Positions 37,906-46,454 of a DNA stretch of 64,000 nt are shown piece by piece. The stretch covers positions 3,178,804-3,242,803 of the forward strand of contig NZ_CP040297.1 in the NCBI RefSeq assembly GCF_013393945.1, given 5' to 3'. The DNA comes from Nostoc sp. TCL26-01. Lineage in GTDB: Bacteria > Cyanobacteriota > Cyanobacteriia > Cyanobacteriales > Nostocaceae. The notes beneath the pieces were generated by a model. It worked only from the letters and a program-made list of their open reading frames with translations. It made no database searches and had not been told where the DNA came from. Both the position numbers and the translations under genes were made by a program. Position 1 is the first letter of the stretch. Each line of letters begins with the position of its first letter.

Positions 37906-38227
37906 AGATTTGCAGTGCGTGCGATCGCATTTGGGTTGATGGGAAAGAGGGCGATGTCTGACGACAAGCCTTACGGCTACGCATTTATTAGGTTTTGGGA
38001 ATTGTGCGATCCCATTTATTGTTGAGGGGATGAAGTGCGTTAGCGCAGCTTAACGAAGTTATCGCGTCTGGTTTTAGAGATGTGCGATCGCCTTTGTGAT
38101 GTTGGGAAAGTGCGATCGCATTTATTAGGGTTGATGAGAGTGCGATGTACAAAGCTTAATATGAATAAACGGCTACATAACCTACATAACTTTGATAATA
38201 TTGATGATATTGAAAAAATCTCAGTAA
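37906..38227. repeat. HIP1-phased array B with two insert types
   Basis: Octamers or variants begin at 37921, 37951 (split by a 24-bp insert at 37956-37979), 38006 (variant GCGATCCC), 38037 (split after GCG by a 21-bp insert at 38040-38060), 38084, 38112 and 38142 (partial). Inserts removed, spacing is 26-31 bp. The 24-bp insert is identical to the first one in array A. No gene is visible in this stretch. Confidence 0.82.
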
Positions 38228-38737
38228 ATGCCCCGAAAAAAGCGACCAAGAGAGCATATAATAGCAGATTTAAGTGTAAATTATGTTGAACGATACGTCC
38301 TGCTATGTGGCTATTCTGTAGAGCGTATTGAGTACGATTATGGCTACGATCTAGTTATATTTACTTATAATGCTGAAGGTGAAATTGAAAATGGTCAGAT
38401 ATATGTACAGTTAAAGGCGACAGATTCATTATCTATACTTTCCGACCAAAAAACTATTACTTTTGTTCTCACACGCTCAGATTTAGAACTATGGTTGCTT
38501 GAACCAATGCCATGTATTTTAATTGTATATGATGCCAAAAATAGCCAAGCTTATTGGTTATACATACAAGCATATTTTGAAAGCCTTGAGGGATTGGATT
38601 TATCCAATGTTGGTGATAGTGTAACTGTGCGTTTATCTAAAGACAACGTATTAAATCGGCAGGCGATCGAAATATTTGCTAAATTTAAAAATGATGTTCT
38701 CAGCCAGTTACAAGGAGTAATTCGTCATCATGGTTAG
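38228..38737 (+). CDS. DUF4365-like protein with PD-(D/E)XK-type motif
   Basis: The 169-residue protein resembles DUF4365, a group of restriction-endonuclease-like fold proteins found in defence and mobile contexts. The likely active-site elements are Asp41 in EYDYGYDLVIF and the Gln61-x-Lys63 pair in YVQLKATD. The C-terminal half (PCILIVYDAKNSQAYWLYIQ) is characteristic of the group. It overlaps the next gene by 8 bp, which implies co-translation. Codon use is AT-rich compared with the core genes, and the setting between HIP1 arrays suggests a cassette. Nuclease activity is inferred, not shown. Confidence 0.75.
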   Translation: MPRKKRPREHIIADLSVNYVERYVLLCGYSVERIEYDYGYDLVIFTYNAEGEIENGQIYVQLKATDSLSILSDQKTITFVLTRSDLELWLLEPMPCILIVYDAKNSQAYWLYIQAYFESLEGLDLSNVGDSVTVRLSKDNVLNRQAIEIFAKFKNDVLSQLQGVIRHHG

Positions 38738-38981
38738 AGAAATTAAATTCACAGAATTAGAGAAATTGCTCTTAGAGACAGGGTTTGTAACCATGCAGAC
38801 CTTTGGCTCTCAAAAAATTTACCAGCATCCATCATCTGGGACATTAATAGTTTTGCCTGGTTACGAGCAACAAGCGTATGTAAGAACATTGCATTTAGTT
38901 GCAGTGCGACGAATACTGTCGGAAAATGGCTTGATGGATAGCGATCGCTTCAACAGTTTTTTGAACAAGGTAGCAAGCTAA
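38730..38981 (+). CDS. HicA-like small protein (possible toxin)
   Basis: This 83-residue protein has the double-stranded-RNA-binding-like pattern of HicA mRNA interferases: an N-terminal helix (FTELEKLLLETGF), then TFGSQKIYQHPSSGTLIVLPGYE and a C-terminal helix. The catalytic His of the usual GSH motif is Gln28 here (GSQK), so activity is doubtful. No HicB antitoxin follows. Instead the gene overlaps the DUF4365-like gene by 8 bp, an unusual partner. A HIP1 octamer lies inside its 3' part (38941-38948). Confidence 0.65.
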   Translation: MVREIKFTELEKLLLETGFVTMQTFGSQKIYQHPSSGTLIVLPGYEQQAYVRTLHLVAVRRILSENGLMDSDRFNSFLNKVAS

Positions 38982-39106
38982 ATGCCGCATGCGATCACCT
39001 TTTGGTTGTCTTGGAGAAGTGCGTTAGCGCAGCTTAACGAAGTTATCGCGTTTGGTTTTGGGTATGTGCCATCGCTTGATCTGACTTGTGAGTTCGCGTC
39101 CATTAA
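38982..39106. repeat. HIP1-phased array C with 21-bp insert
   Basis: HIP1 variants begin at 38991 (GCGATCAC), 39021 (split after GCG by a 21-bp insert at 39024-39044, identical to the one in array B) and 39068 (GCCATCGC). Spacing without the insert is 26-30 bp. It ends before the IS630-type remnant. Confidence 0.75.
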
Positions 39107-39331
39107 TTAATTAAAGCTGCTGGAGCTAAGTTGATTTATTTACCACCATATTCTCCTGATTTTTCACCAATTGAAAATTGTTGGTCAAAGGTTAAGAACA
39201 TACTACGTTCTATCGGTGCTAGGAGTTATCCAGATTTAGCAAAGGCGATTGAAACTGCTTTTAACCAAGTCTCCTTAAATGATATTTATAATTGGTTTAC
39301 TCATTGTTGCTACTGTACTTCACCAGACTGA
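39107..39331 (+). pseudogene. IS630-type transposase C-terminal remnant
   Basis: The frame reads AAGAKLIYLPPYSPDFSPIE and then NCWSKVKN, the end of the DDE domain of IS630/Tc1-like transposases, where the last catalytic Glu is in PIEN. It continues to the family C-terminus at 39331, but the N-terminal two thirds, including both Asp residues, are absent. It is a fragment at the right border of the accessory island. Confidence 0.88.
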
Positions 39332-39569
39332 AAAACGCCATATTTAATTTTTAACAGATTCAATGAAGAAGGCAGAGAAATTGTCAGAGTAATTCATGGA
39401 GTAAGGAACCTCCCTAATCTTTTTGAGTAAATAGTCATCACACTGACTTTCTTCTTGAACACAGTGCATAAAACTTATTCATCAAACCTAATAGTTTTTG
39501 GGAGAATAAGTATAGTCTTACTCTCCAACTTTAAAAACAATTAACTCTGCAATTTTCAGGAGTTGAAAG

Positions 39570-39953
39570 ATGACAATATTTACCAATTTATTCAAGATTG
39601 CTGCTGTAGTTGCTATATTAACTCCAACCTTGCCCATTCATACTGCCTCTGCTCAACAGAGCTACCCATTAACTTATCGTGGTGGTGGCACATTAACCAT
39701 ACGCAATGATGGTAATAATGGCGTACAAATAGGTTTCCAAGCTGGGCCAGGTGCAGCACCTCAAGGTTTATCTCCTGGTCAGTGTACTTGGTCAGATCGA
39801 GCATTCCGTTCTGGTGAACCAACAACCATTTGTGATACTAGTGCAAATGCAGCTCAGTATGTAGGTCTGTTAGTTCGGTCAGATCAATATTCCATTGTTC
39901 AAGTCTACAATGATGGCCGTGGCTGTATGCGAGTCACACGAGTTGGGCCTTAA
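39570..39953 (+). CDS. small secreted hypothetical protein
   Basis: The 127-residue protein has a Sec signal peptide (FKIAAVVAILTPTLP, predicted cleavage after TASA). The mature part is Gly- and Pro-rich and has two Cys residues likely to form a disulfide (GQCTWSDRAF and TTICDTSA) plus a third near the end (GRGCMRV). I do not recognise the family. An AGGAG ribosome site lies before the ATG. It is probably periplasmic or extracellular. Confidence 0.72.
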   Translation: MTIFTNLFKIAAVVAILTPTLPIHTASAQQSYPLTYRGGGTLTIRNDGNNGVQIGFQAGPGAAPQGLSPGQCTWSDRAFRSGEPTTICDTSANAAQYVGLLVRSDQYSIVQVYNDGRGCMRVTRVGP

Positions 39954-40150
39954 CATTTTATATGTAGGGTGCATCAGTTAGTAAAGCAAAAAAATTGTAG
40001 CGACTGGCTCCTCCCAAAAAGGGGGACTTTGATTCATATTCACCCCTTTTTAAGGGCAGGCTCAAGGGGATCAATAAGTGCCTAAAATCACAGCCAACTA
40101 CTTTTCAAATAACCTCTTACATCTATCGCCTATTGACTATTGCCTATTAC

Positions 40151-41509
40151 CTAAATTAAAGGCAGTAAAATCTCAAATTTTGTGCCTATATTTTGATGGG
40201 AATAAAAATTTAACTTACCTCCATGTCTGGCAGTGATAATTTGGTAGCTGACTGCTAAACTTGTTTCTTTATTTGCTCTTGTTTCTACTGAAAAATTATC
40301 AAGAATTTGCTGTTTTAGCTCTTCAGACATTCCAGGGCCATTATCAGCAATACAGATAGAAACCCAGCGTGAGTCTGCTTCGTTCGGTTTGGTTGGTGCT
40401 TGGGAAAGAACTTCTGTAGTGATTTCGATTGTTGCTTGTTGATGATTTTTGTGGCAATTTGCTTGTAATTGCTGGCGTACTGCTTCATCTAATAAAGTAT
40501 CGACAGCTTGACTTAAAATATTCATAAGAACTTGGTTTAACTGACCAATAAAGCAAGAAATTGGCGGTAGTTTGCCGTAGTTTTTGATGATTTCAATTTC
40601 TCCTTTTAAGCGACTTTTAATTAAAATGACAATGCTGTCTATACAGGCGTGTAAATCTACTGGTTTAGGGTAAATTGTATCGATATGACAAAAATTTTGC
40701 AGGCTAGTAACCAGTTTTTTTAATCTTTCGGCTCCAGAACGAGCGCTAGTTAAGGCTTTCGCTAAATCTTGTTCTAAATAATCAAATTCAATTTCTTCTT
40801 TGAGATAACTTATTTCTGCCGGACATTCGGGTAAAAATTTTTCATATGTAGCTATGAGTTTCAGTAAATCTTGGCTGTAGTTAGAAATATAAGTTAAATT
40901 ACCCCAGACAAAACCGACAGGATCTAAAATTTCATGAGCTACCCCATCTACTAGCCTGCCCAGCCTAGCCATTTTATCATTTTGAATCATTTGTGCTTGA
41001 CTACGTTCGTAGCGCACCTGGGTTTCTATACCGCGAATTTGCCAAGCAGCAATGTTCAATTCATTGATATCTAATAATCGGTACTCTTTTGCTGCTGTTT
41101 GAACTACTATGGGTTCAGCCAGAAACTCTGGCGATCGCCTCAAGCTATGTTGGATTGCTGTTAAAATAGAAGTCGTATCATTTAGCACTAATATTGCTAT
41201 ACGAGTATAACTGTAGAGAACATCCAAAGGTTCTTTAAAGAACAACTCTTGCCCGTAGGGACGAATCAAACACTCCACCAGTCGCCGTCGGGAAATCATG
41301 CCGATAAACTTGCCTTGTTCTACTAAAATGGCTCCTGGCAGCAAAGGATATTTATCAAAATACTTGGCTATTTCTGCACCAGTACAACCAACCTCCACTT
41401 GAAAGTTGTACATTGGTAACTCTTGGAGAGTAGACTCTAAACCCAGATCGCGATCGCTGCCAACAGATAAAACTGGGGGTGAGATTTGATAACAATATTC
41501 TTGTGACAC
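40151..41509 (-). CDS. CBS-like sensor histidine kinase with degenerate ATP-binding boxes
   Basis: The 452-residue protein has an N-terminal CBS-like or receiver-like domain (about 35-135, with GAILVEQGKFIGMISRRRL) and a histidine-kinase module related to that of the giant kinase at 17753-23149. The H-box is kept (DGVAHEILDPVG, His about 190) and so is DNGPGM. However, the N-box reads NILSQAVDTL, with Gln for the Mg-binding Asn, and the G2 box reads ANKETSLAVSY instead of GKGTGLGLAI. ATP binding is therefore doubtful. It could serve as a phospho-acceptor or a heterodimer partner of another kinase. No response regulator is adjacent. Confidence 0.85.
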   Translation of the reverse strand: MSQEYCYQISPPVLSVGSDRDLGLESTLQELPMYNFQVEVGCTGAEIAKYFDKYPLLPGAILVEQGKFIGMISRRRLVECLIRPYGQELFFKEPLDVLYSYTRIAILVLNDTTSILTAIQHSLRRSPEFLAEPIVVQTAAKEYRLLDINELNIAAWQIRGIETQVRYERSQAQMIQNDKMARLGRLVDGVAHEILDPVGFVWGNLTYISNYSQDLLKLIATYEKFLPECPAEISYLKEEIEFDYLEQDLAKALTSARSGAERLKKLVTSLQNFCHIDTIYPKPVDLHACIDSIVILIKSRLKGEIEIIKNYGKLPPISCFIGQLNQVLMNILSQAVDTLLDEAVRQQLQANCHKNHQQATIEITTEVLSQAPTKPNEADSRWVSICIADNGPGMSEELKQQILDNFSVETRANKETSLAVSYQIITARHGGKLNFYSHQNIGTKFEILLPLI

Positions 41510-42251
41510 GGTAGATTCTGATGTGTACGAAGACTGGCTAGTATGAAGCTAATATTCTAGCTCTTGGATTTAATACTTAAACAATATTTAGAAAATATAT
41601 ACCAAGCAATAATTTAGTATACATTGCCATCAGTTGAAATCTTATTACGTGAAAACACTGCATTAATACTCAGTCTCTTGTACATGGGGATCATGAATCA
41701 AGTGAGAGTTATCCCTGATGTGAAAAATTTATAAATAATTGAGGAAAATTCCTGGAAATTCATATACACCAACGCTTACCTAAAATAGGTTTAAGCAAAA
41801 ATAGCTCATGAAAGATTATGGTAAGAATTCAGCACCCAGGAGTCAGAAGTCAGAATTAATCAGGGTTTAGAAATATTAGCTTACTCATCAAATATGAGAA
41901 TTTGAACTATTCTGACTCCTGTATTCTGACGGATGTATCCTTACGCATTATGTATATCACGACTCATTCTGCTAAACTTGGAACCATTTATAAACTACAG
42001 CAATCTAAAAACTGTCTATCAATAGTAAATTTACTCAAATAAATAAGTTTTTCAGATGTGTCTCTAAAACCCTGGTTTTAGGGTGTAGGTATGTAAAGGA
42101 GTGGGGTAGGCAGAAATGAACTCATTTTCAAGAGAGTACAAGCTCATAGTTTTGATAATGTTGTGTAACCCTGCAATGCGTTTGATCCCCATTTCGATAG
42201 AATGACTAGGCATAACCTCAAAAATCTCAACCGCTTTTGACTGCGACACCC
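41510..42251. other. intergenic region before the permease genes
   Basis: This 742-bp stretch is AT-rich with short repeats related to AGTCAGAA/TTCTGACTCCTG (41845-41930). A minus-strand frame of 61 codons (42064-42249) is without recognisable homology and overlaps the permease start, so I do not call it. Confidence 0.5.
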
Positions 42252-43301
42252 ATGAATCAACTGAACAATGGTTTCACTATATTTCTGAGTCTGCTAGTCG
42301 AGGCGATGCCTTTCTTGCTGCTGGGGGTTTTATTCTCTAGCTTGCTACTGTTTTTTGTAGATGAGAGCAAATTAGTAGAAAAAATGCCCAAGAATCCCAT
42401 ATTGGGTGCTTTAGTCGGTAGTATGGTGGGCTTTTTGTTTCCAGTGTGTGAATGTGGGAATGTCCCAGTGGCAAGACGCTTGCTGATGCAAGGAGTACCC
42501 ACACCTGTAGCAGTGGGTTTTTTATTAGCTGCACCGACTATTAACCCCATTGTCATTTGGGCAACTTGGACAGCATTTCGAGAACAGCCAGAAATCGTTG
42601 TTTTGCGTGTGGTATTTTCCTTATTGATTGCCACGATTATTGGTGTTGTGTTCAGTTTTCAAACAGATTTACAACCCATAGTCCAACCTGCACTTGCCCG
42701 ATACTTAAAATTTAATCCCCCAAGCAAACCCGAACCTAAACGCCGGGGCAGATTCTCTCAACCCTCAAAGGATACAAGTACACCGAGTATGCTACGTCCA
42801 GGGACTTATATTTTAGGCGGTAAACCAGGTATGCCCATGCGCCTAGATGCCAACCTAGTCCCAGCAACTGAAAACACTCCCAGCAAACCCTTAAAAGATA
42901 GGCTACGCCTCTTATTAGACAACAGCATTATAGAATTACGCGAGTTAGGTGGTGTGATGGTAATTGGTAGTGCGATCGCTGCCACAATACAAGTATTAGC
43001 TCCCCGTGATTTAATCCTCAGTCTGGGTGCAGGGCCAATTAGCTCCATTCTTGTCATGCTAGTGCTAGCCGCAGTAGTATCAATTTGTTCCACTGTTGAT
43101 TCATTTTTTGCCCTATCTTTTGCCTCAACTTTCAGTAGTGGTTCTCTACTAGCATTTCTGGTTTTTGGGCCGATGATTGATATTAAAGGTGTCGGTTTAA
43201 TGTTATCCATCTTCAAGCCCAAAACTATTTTCTACCTATTTGCCCTAGCCGGACTACTGACATTTTTGTTAACTCTATTCATCAACTTGCACGTTCTTTG
43301 A
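42252..43301 (+). CDS. permease of the YraQ/ArsP (UPF0718) family
   Basis: The protein of about 349 residues has eight or so membrane helices and the family motif PVCECGN (residues about 63-69 from the ATG at 42252), with NPIVIW and a second repeat near the C-terminus. Relatives include ArsP, which exports organoarsenicals, and YraQ. Substrate is not predictable. I prefer ATG 42252; a TTG 15 bp upstream is possible. The TIGR03943-like gene follows on the same strand after about 90 bp, the standard partner in many bacteria. A hydrophilic loop (about residues 150-215) separates two halves. Confidence 0.87.
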   Translation: MNQLNNGFTIFLSLLVEAMPFLLLGVLFSSLLLFFVDESKLVEKMPKNPILGALVGSMVGFLFPVCECGNVPVARRLLMQGVPTPVAVGFLLAAPTINPIVIWATWTAFREQPEIVVLRVVFSLLIATIIGVVFSFQTDLQPIVQPALARYLKFNPPSKPEPKRRGRFSQPSKDTSTPSMLRPGTYILGGKPGMPMRLDANLVPATENTPSKPLKDRLRLLLDNSIIELRELGGVMVIGSAIAATIQVLAPRDLILSLGAGPISSILVMLVLAAVVSICSTVDSFFALSFASTFSSGSLLAFLVFGPMIDIKGVGLMLSIFKPKTIFYLFALAGLLTFLLTLFINLHVL

Positions 43302-43392
43302 TAAATCAGTCCAGAGTCAAAAGTCAAAAGTCCACAGCAACTACTGATGACCATTGACCATTCATTGACCATTGACTAATGACTAATAACCA

Positions 43393-44151
43393 ATGACTAA
43401 ATCTCAAGTTCCCCATAAATTACTCTCTTGGCTCGATGTCTTAGCAATTACAGCTTGGGGTGTATTAATGCTGAGATATTGGGTGACTGGCAAGTTAAAT
43501 TTGTTAATTCATCCTAATTATTTTTGGTTAGTAATATTAGCTGGTATTGCCTTAATCGTTTTTGGTCTATTGAGAGCAAAAGAACTGTGGCAACACCATC
43601 CCCGTGATTTAACAGCCAATCCTCAACACATCACCTTTTTTGCTCCTGGTTGGGGTAGTGGCTTGTTGTTAATTGCGGCAATTCTGGGATTTATCATCAC
43701 ACCACAAGTTTTTGCCAGCGATAAAGCCCTCCAAAGAGGTGTGACTGATTTATTAACCACCAGTCGTGTCAAACCCCAAGCCTTTCGCGCCTCCGTGCGT
43801 CCCGAAGAGCGATCGCTTGTAGACTGGGTACGTACACTTAATGTCTACCCTGAACCAGACGCATATACAGGGCAAAAAGTCAAGGTACAAGGATTTGTGA
43901 TTCACCCACCGGATATTGGTCAAGAGTATATTTTTCTGGCAAGATTCGTTTTAACCTGCTGCGCAGCAGATGCTTACCCAGTAGGTTTACCAGTCAAGCT
44001 AGGCAAAAATCAAGAACGCTATTCCCCCGACACTTGGCTAGAAGTAACAGGCCAAATGACAACAGAAACCCTAAGTGGTAAACGTCAACTAACCATTGTC
44101 GCTGACTCACTCAAAAAAATTCCCCAACCAGCAAATCCATATAGTTATTAG
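43393..44151 (+). CDS. TIGR03943/DUF1980-type permease partner
   Basis: This 252-residue protein has an N-terminal membrane region of about three helices (17-95) and a soluble C-terminal domain with FVIHPPDIGQEYIFLARFVLTCC and WLEVTGQM. It matches the TIGR03943 family that regularly follows a UPF0718 permease, so the two probably form one transport unit. The Cys-Cys pair in the soluble domain is a family hallmark and could bind a metal(loid). The start codon is embedded in a heptamer repeat (CCAATGACTAA), which may have supplied it. Confidence 0.87.
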   Translation: MTKSQVPHKLLSWLDVLAITAWGVLMLRYWVTGKLNLLIHPNYFWLVILAGIALIVFGLLRAKELWQHHPRDLTANPQHITFFAPGWGSGLLLIAAILGFIITPQVFASDKALQRGVTDLLTTSRVKPQAFRASVRPEERSLVDWVRTLNVYPEPDAYTGQKVKVQGFVIHPPDIGQEYIFLARFVLTCCAADAYPVGLPVKLGKNQERYSPDTWLEVTGQMTTETLSGKRQLTIVADSLKKIPQPANPYSY

Positions 44152-44291
44152 TCAATGGTCAATAGTCAATAGTCAATAGTCATTGGTTAGAACTCCCTCA
44201 CTCAGCACGGGCTGCATCGCCCCGCTTCCGCTAACAGCACGGGCTGAACGCCCCGCTTCCGCTAACAGCACTCCCTCACTCTCCACTCCTC
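44140..44291. repeat. heptamer repeats and 31-bp direct repeat
   Basis: GTCAATA/GTCATTG heptamers (44150-44190) are followed by two near-identical units of about 31 bp (from 44203 and 44235; core CGCCCCGCTTCCGCTAACAG), then CACTCCC heptamers. A related copy lies near 12545. Confidence 0.8.
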
Positions 44292-45782
44292 ATGACCAAC
44301 AAAGCATTTCTCCAACCATTAGATCGTGTAGCGATCGCCTCAATGTTAATTTTGAGTTTGCTAATTGGCTTCTTGATTTTACAAGGGGATGTTGTGGCAT
44401 CTCGTGTCAGAGATTTTAGTTGGCAAAATCAACAAATTGGGGCAGATGATAGCTCTTTCACCCTGACTTTTAGCCGTCCTATGGACACAAAAAGTGTGGA
44501 AGATAACTTGAAAATTGAACCACCCTTAGCTGGTAAAGTCAGTTGGGCGGGGCGAAGATTGGTTTATACCCTGATTACACCACCACCTTACGGGACAAAC
44601 TATAAAGTACAGTTACAAGGAGCTAAAGATAAGTTTGCTGAACAAGAGCAATCAAATCGCGTCATTCAACCCTTTACTGGGCAATTTCGTACACGCGATC
44701 GCGTTATTCTCTACATAGGAGCCGAATCACAAGACCAGGGGCAACTTGTGCTTTATAACCTGACGCAAGAACAGAAACAAGTACTTACGCCCAAAGACTT
44801 GGTAGTGATGGACTTTAAACCATTTCCCAATGGTGAAAAAATCTTATTATCGGCACGTGCTGCTAATAACCAAGACTTGCTCTCAGCCCAAATTTACACA
44901 GTCACTACAGGAATCTTGGCCGAGTCTGGTACAGTAGCCGAACCAGCCGGGAAAATTGACCTGATTGTAGACAATAAAGACTACCAAAATCTCAAATTTG
45001 ACCTATCTCCAGATGGAGAGACTATAGTTATTCAACGGGGAAATAGAAATAATCCCAGCGACTTCGGACTGTGGTTTATGTCAGCCACCACCAAACCAGG
45101 AGAAAAACCCATCCCACAACGCCTACAAAGCCAACCAGGAGGGGATTTTATGATTACCCCCGACAGTAAAGCTGTAGCCGTCGCCCAAGGGCAAGGAGCC
45201 GCCATTCTCCCCCTACAAAAAGATGCCAGTAAACCTCTAGATTTTCTGCCTCAATTTGGTCTAGTTCAGGCATTTTCCCAAGATGGCTCCCAAGCGGCAA
45301 TGGTAAAATTTAATACAGATTACACAAGAGATTTGTTTTTAGTGACAAACCAAGGCACTCAAAAACCCCTGTTAAAAACCACAGGCTCAATTCTTAGCTG
45401 CCAATTCGATACAGCCTCACCCACCCTCTATTGCTTGCTGACACAGCTAGTATCAAAAGAACAATACATAGAACAGCCATACTTGGTAGCCATTGACGTA
45501 AAAACAGGACAACAAAGACCATTACTAGTGTTGCCCGTGGAACAAAGAAACGTCCAAATGAGCTTATCACCAGATGGTTTAGGCTTATTATTTGACCAAG
45601 TAGTTCCCCAAGTAAACCCCAACGTCAAAACAGCCAGCCCATTGAAGACAGATGATGGTGAAGCGATCGCTACCAGTAGTCTCTGGCTAATGCCACTTCT
45701 ACCCATCTCCGACACAGCCCTTAGCACTATCAAACCAGAAAAACTACCCTTCGTCGGCTTTCACCCCCGTTGGTTACCGTGA
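44292..45782 (+). CDS. membrane-anchored Ig-like / beta-propeller protein
   Basis: A hydrophobic N-terminal anchor (about residues 15-32) is followed by a Big_5/SbsA-type Ig-like domain (about 45-130, with FTLTFSRPMDTKSVEDNLKI). The remaining 340 residues have WD/TolB-like repeats such as PDGETIVIQRG and SPDGLGLLFDQV, suggesting a beta-propeller. The protein is probably periplasmic or attached to the membrane face. It follows the permease pair on the same strand, so it may belong to the same transport operon, but the repeats between them make this uncertain. I cannot assign a function. Confidence 0.72.
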   Translation: MTNKAFLQPLDRVAIASMLILSLLIGFLILQGDVVASRVRDFSWQNQQIGADDSSFTLTFSRPMDTKSVEDNLKIEPPLAGKVSWAGRRLVYTLITPPPYGTNYKVQLQGAKDKFAEQEQSNRVIQPFTGQFRTRDRVILYIGAESQDQGQLVLYNLTQEQKQVLTPKDLVVMDFKPFPNGEKILLSARAANNQDLLSAQIYTVTTGILAESGTVAEPAGKIDLIVDNKDYQNLKFDLSPDGETIVIQRGNRNNPSDFGLWFMSATTKPGEKPIPQRLQSQPGGDFMITPDSKAVAVAQGQGAAILPLQKDASKPLDFLPQFGLVQAFSQDGSQAAMVKFNTDYTRDLFLVTNQGTQKPLLKTTGSILSCQFDTASPTLYCLLTQLVSKEQYIEQPYLVAIDVKTGQQRPLLVLPVEQRNVQMSLSPDGLGLLFDQVVPQVNPNVKTASPLKTDDGEAIATSSLWLMPLLPISDTALSTIKPEKLPFVGFHPRWLP

Positions 45783-46454
45783 GGGAGTGAGGGGTGCAGA
45801 GGTGCAGAGGTGCAGGGGTGCAGGGGAGAATAAGAATTGCTAATGATTATTGCCTATTGCCTATTGCCTATTGCCTATTGCCTATTGCCTATTGCCTATT
45901 GCCTATTGCCTATTGCTTATTGCCTATTGCCTATTGCCTGTTCCCTAATGACTAATGACTATTGACTATTGACTAATGACCATTGACCATTGACCATTGA
46001 CCAATAATTTTTTAAATTTTTATTTTGCTTCCATAAGCTGAGTATTTGATAAATTATATACAGAGACGGTATTTCTCCAGCGTGCGAATTTCTACCAACG
46101 ACCTGCTATAGCCAAAGGCATATAGATTAGCACATTTAAAGAGCGTGAATGTCAACAGCAGTAATGTTTTGACTTTTTGTCTCATACTGTGTGCCTACTG
46201 CCATAACTCATAACTGTTGACAAAGGCCAAGTAGGTTCTCACCCCTATTCAGTATCTGTACTGGTGATTGTATATTTGTAGCATTTCAACTGAAAATGCC
46301 CGTCATATCTAAGGTTGACGGAGTATAAGTCCATAATGTTATAACGACATCAGTTATGGATGCAAAACAGGGAACACTAATAAGTGACTAATTAACCATC
46401 CTAGAGAAAAGTTGAACTTGGCTCATAGCGTAACCCTTAAGCTTTTAATCAGCA
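45783..46454. other. intergenic region with long heptamer array
   Basis: The first 230 bp are tandem repeats (see 45848-45938). The remaining 440 bp are AT-rich and carry no gene that I can support; they should hold the promoter of the coiled-coil protein. Confidence 0.55.
45848..45938. repeat. TATTGCC heptamer array, 13 copies
   Basis: Thirteen consecutive 7-bp units of TATTGCC run from 45848 to 45938, with one variant (TATTGCT at 45911). Related AATGACTATTGACC heptamers continue to about 46000. This is the longest pure heptamer array in the window. Confidence 0.92.

Noticed and set aside
42064..42249. 61-codon open frame on the minus strand before the permease gene
   Set aside because: It overlaps the permease start region, has no recognised similarity and no clear ribosome site. 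It could be real, but I cannot support it.
42806..43222. 138-codon minus-strand open frame inside the permease gene
   Set aside because: It is a shadow of a membrane protein gene; hydrophobic codons on one strand often give open frames on the other.
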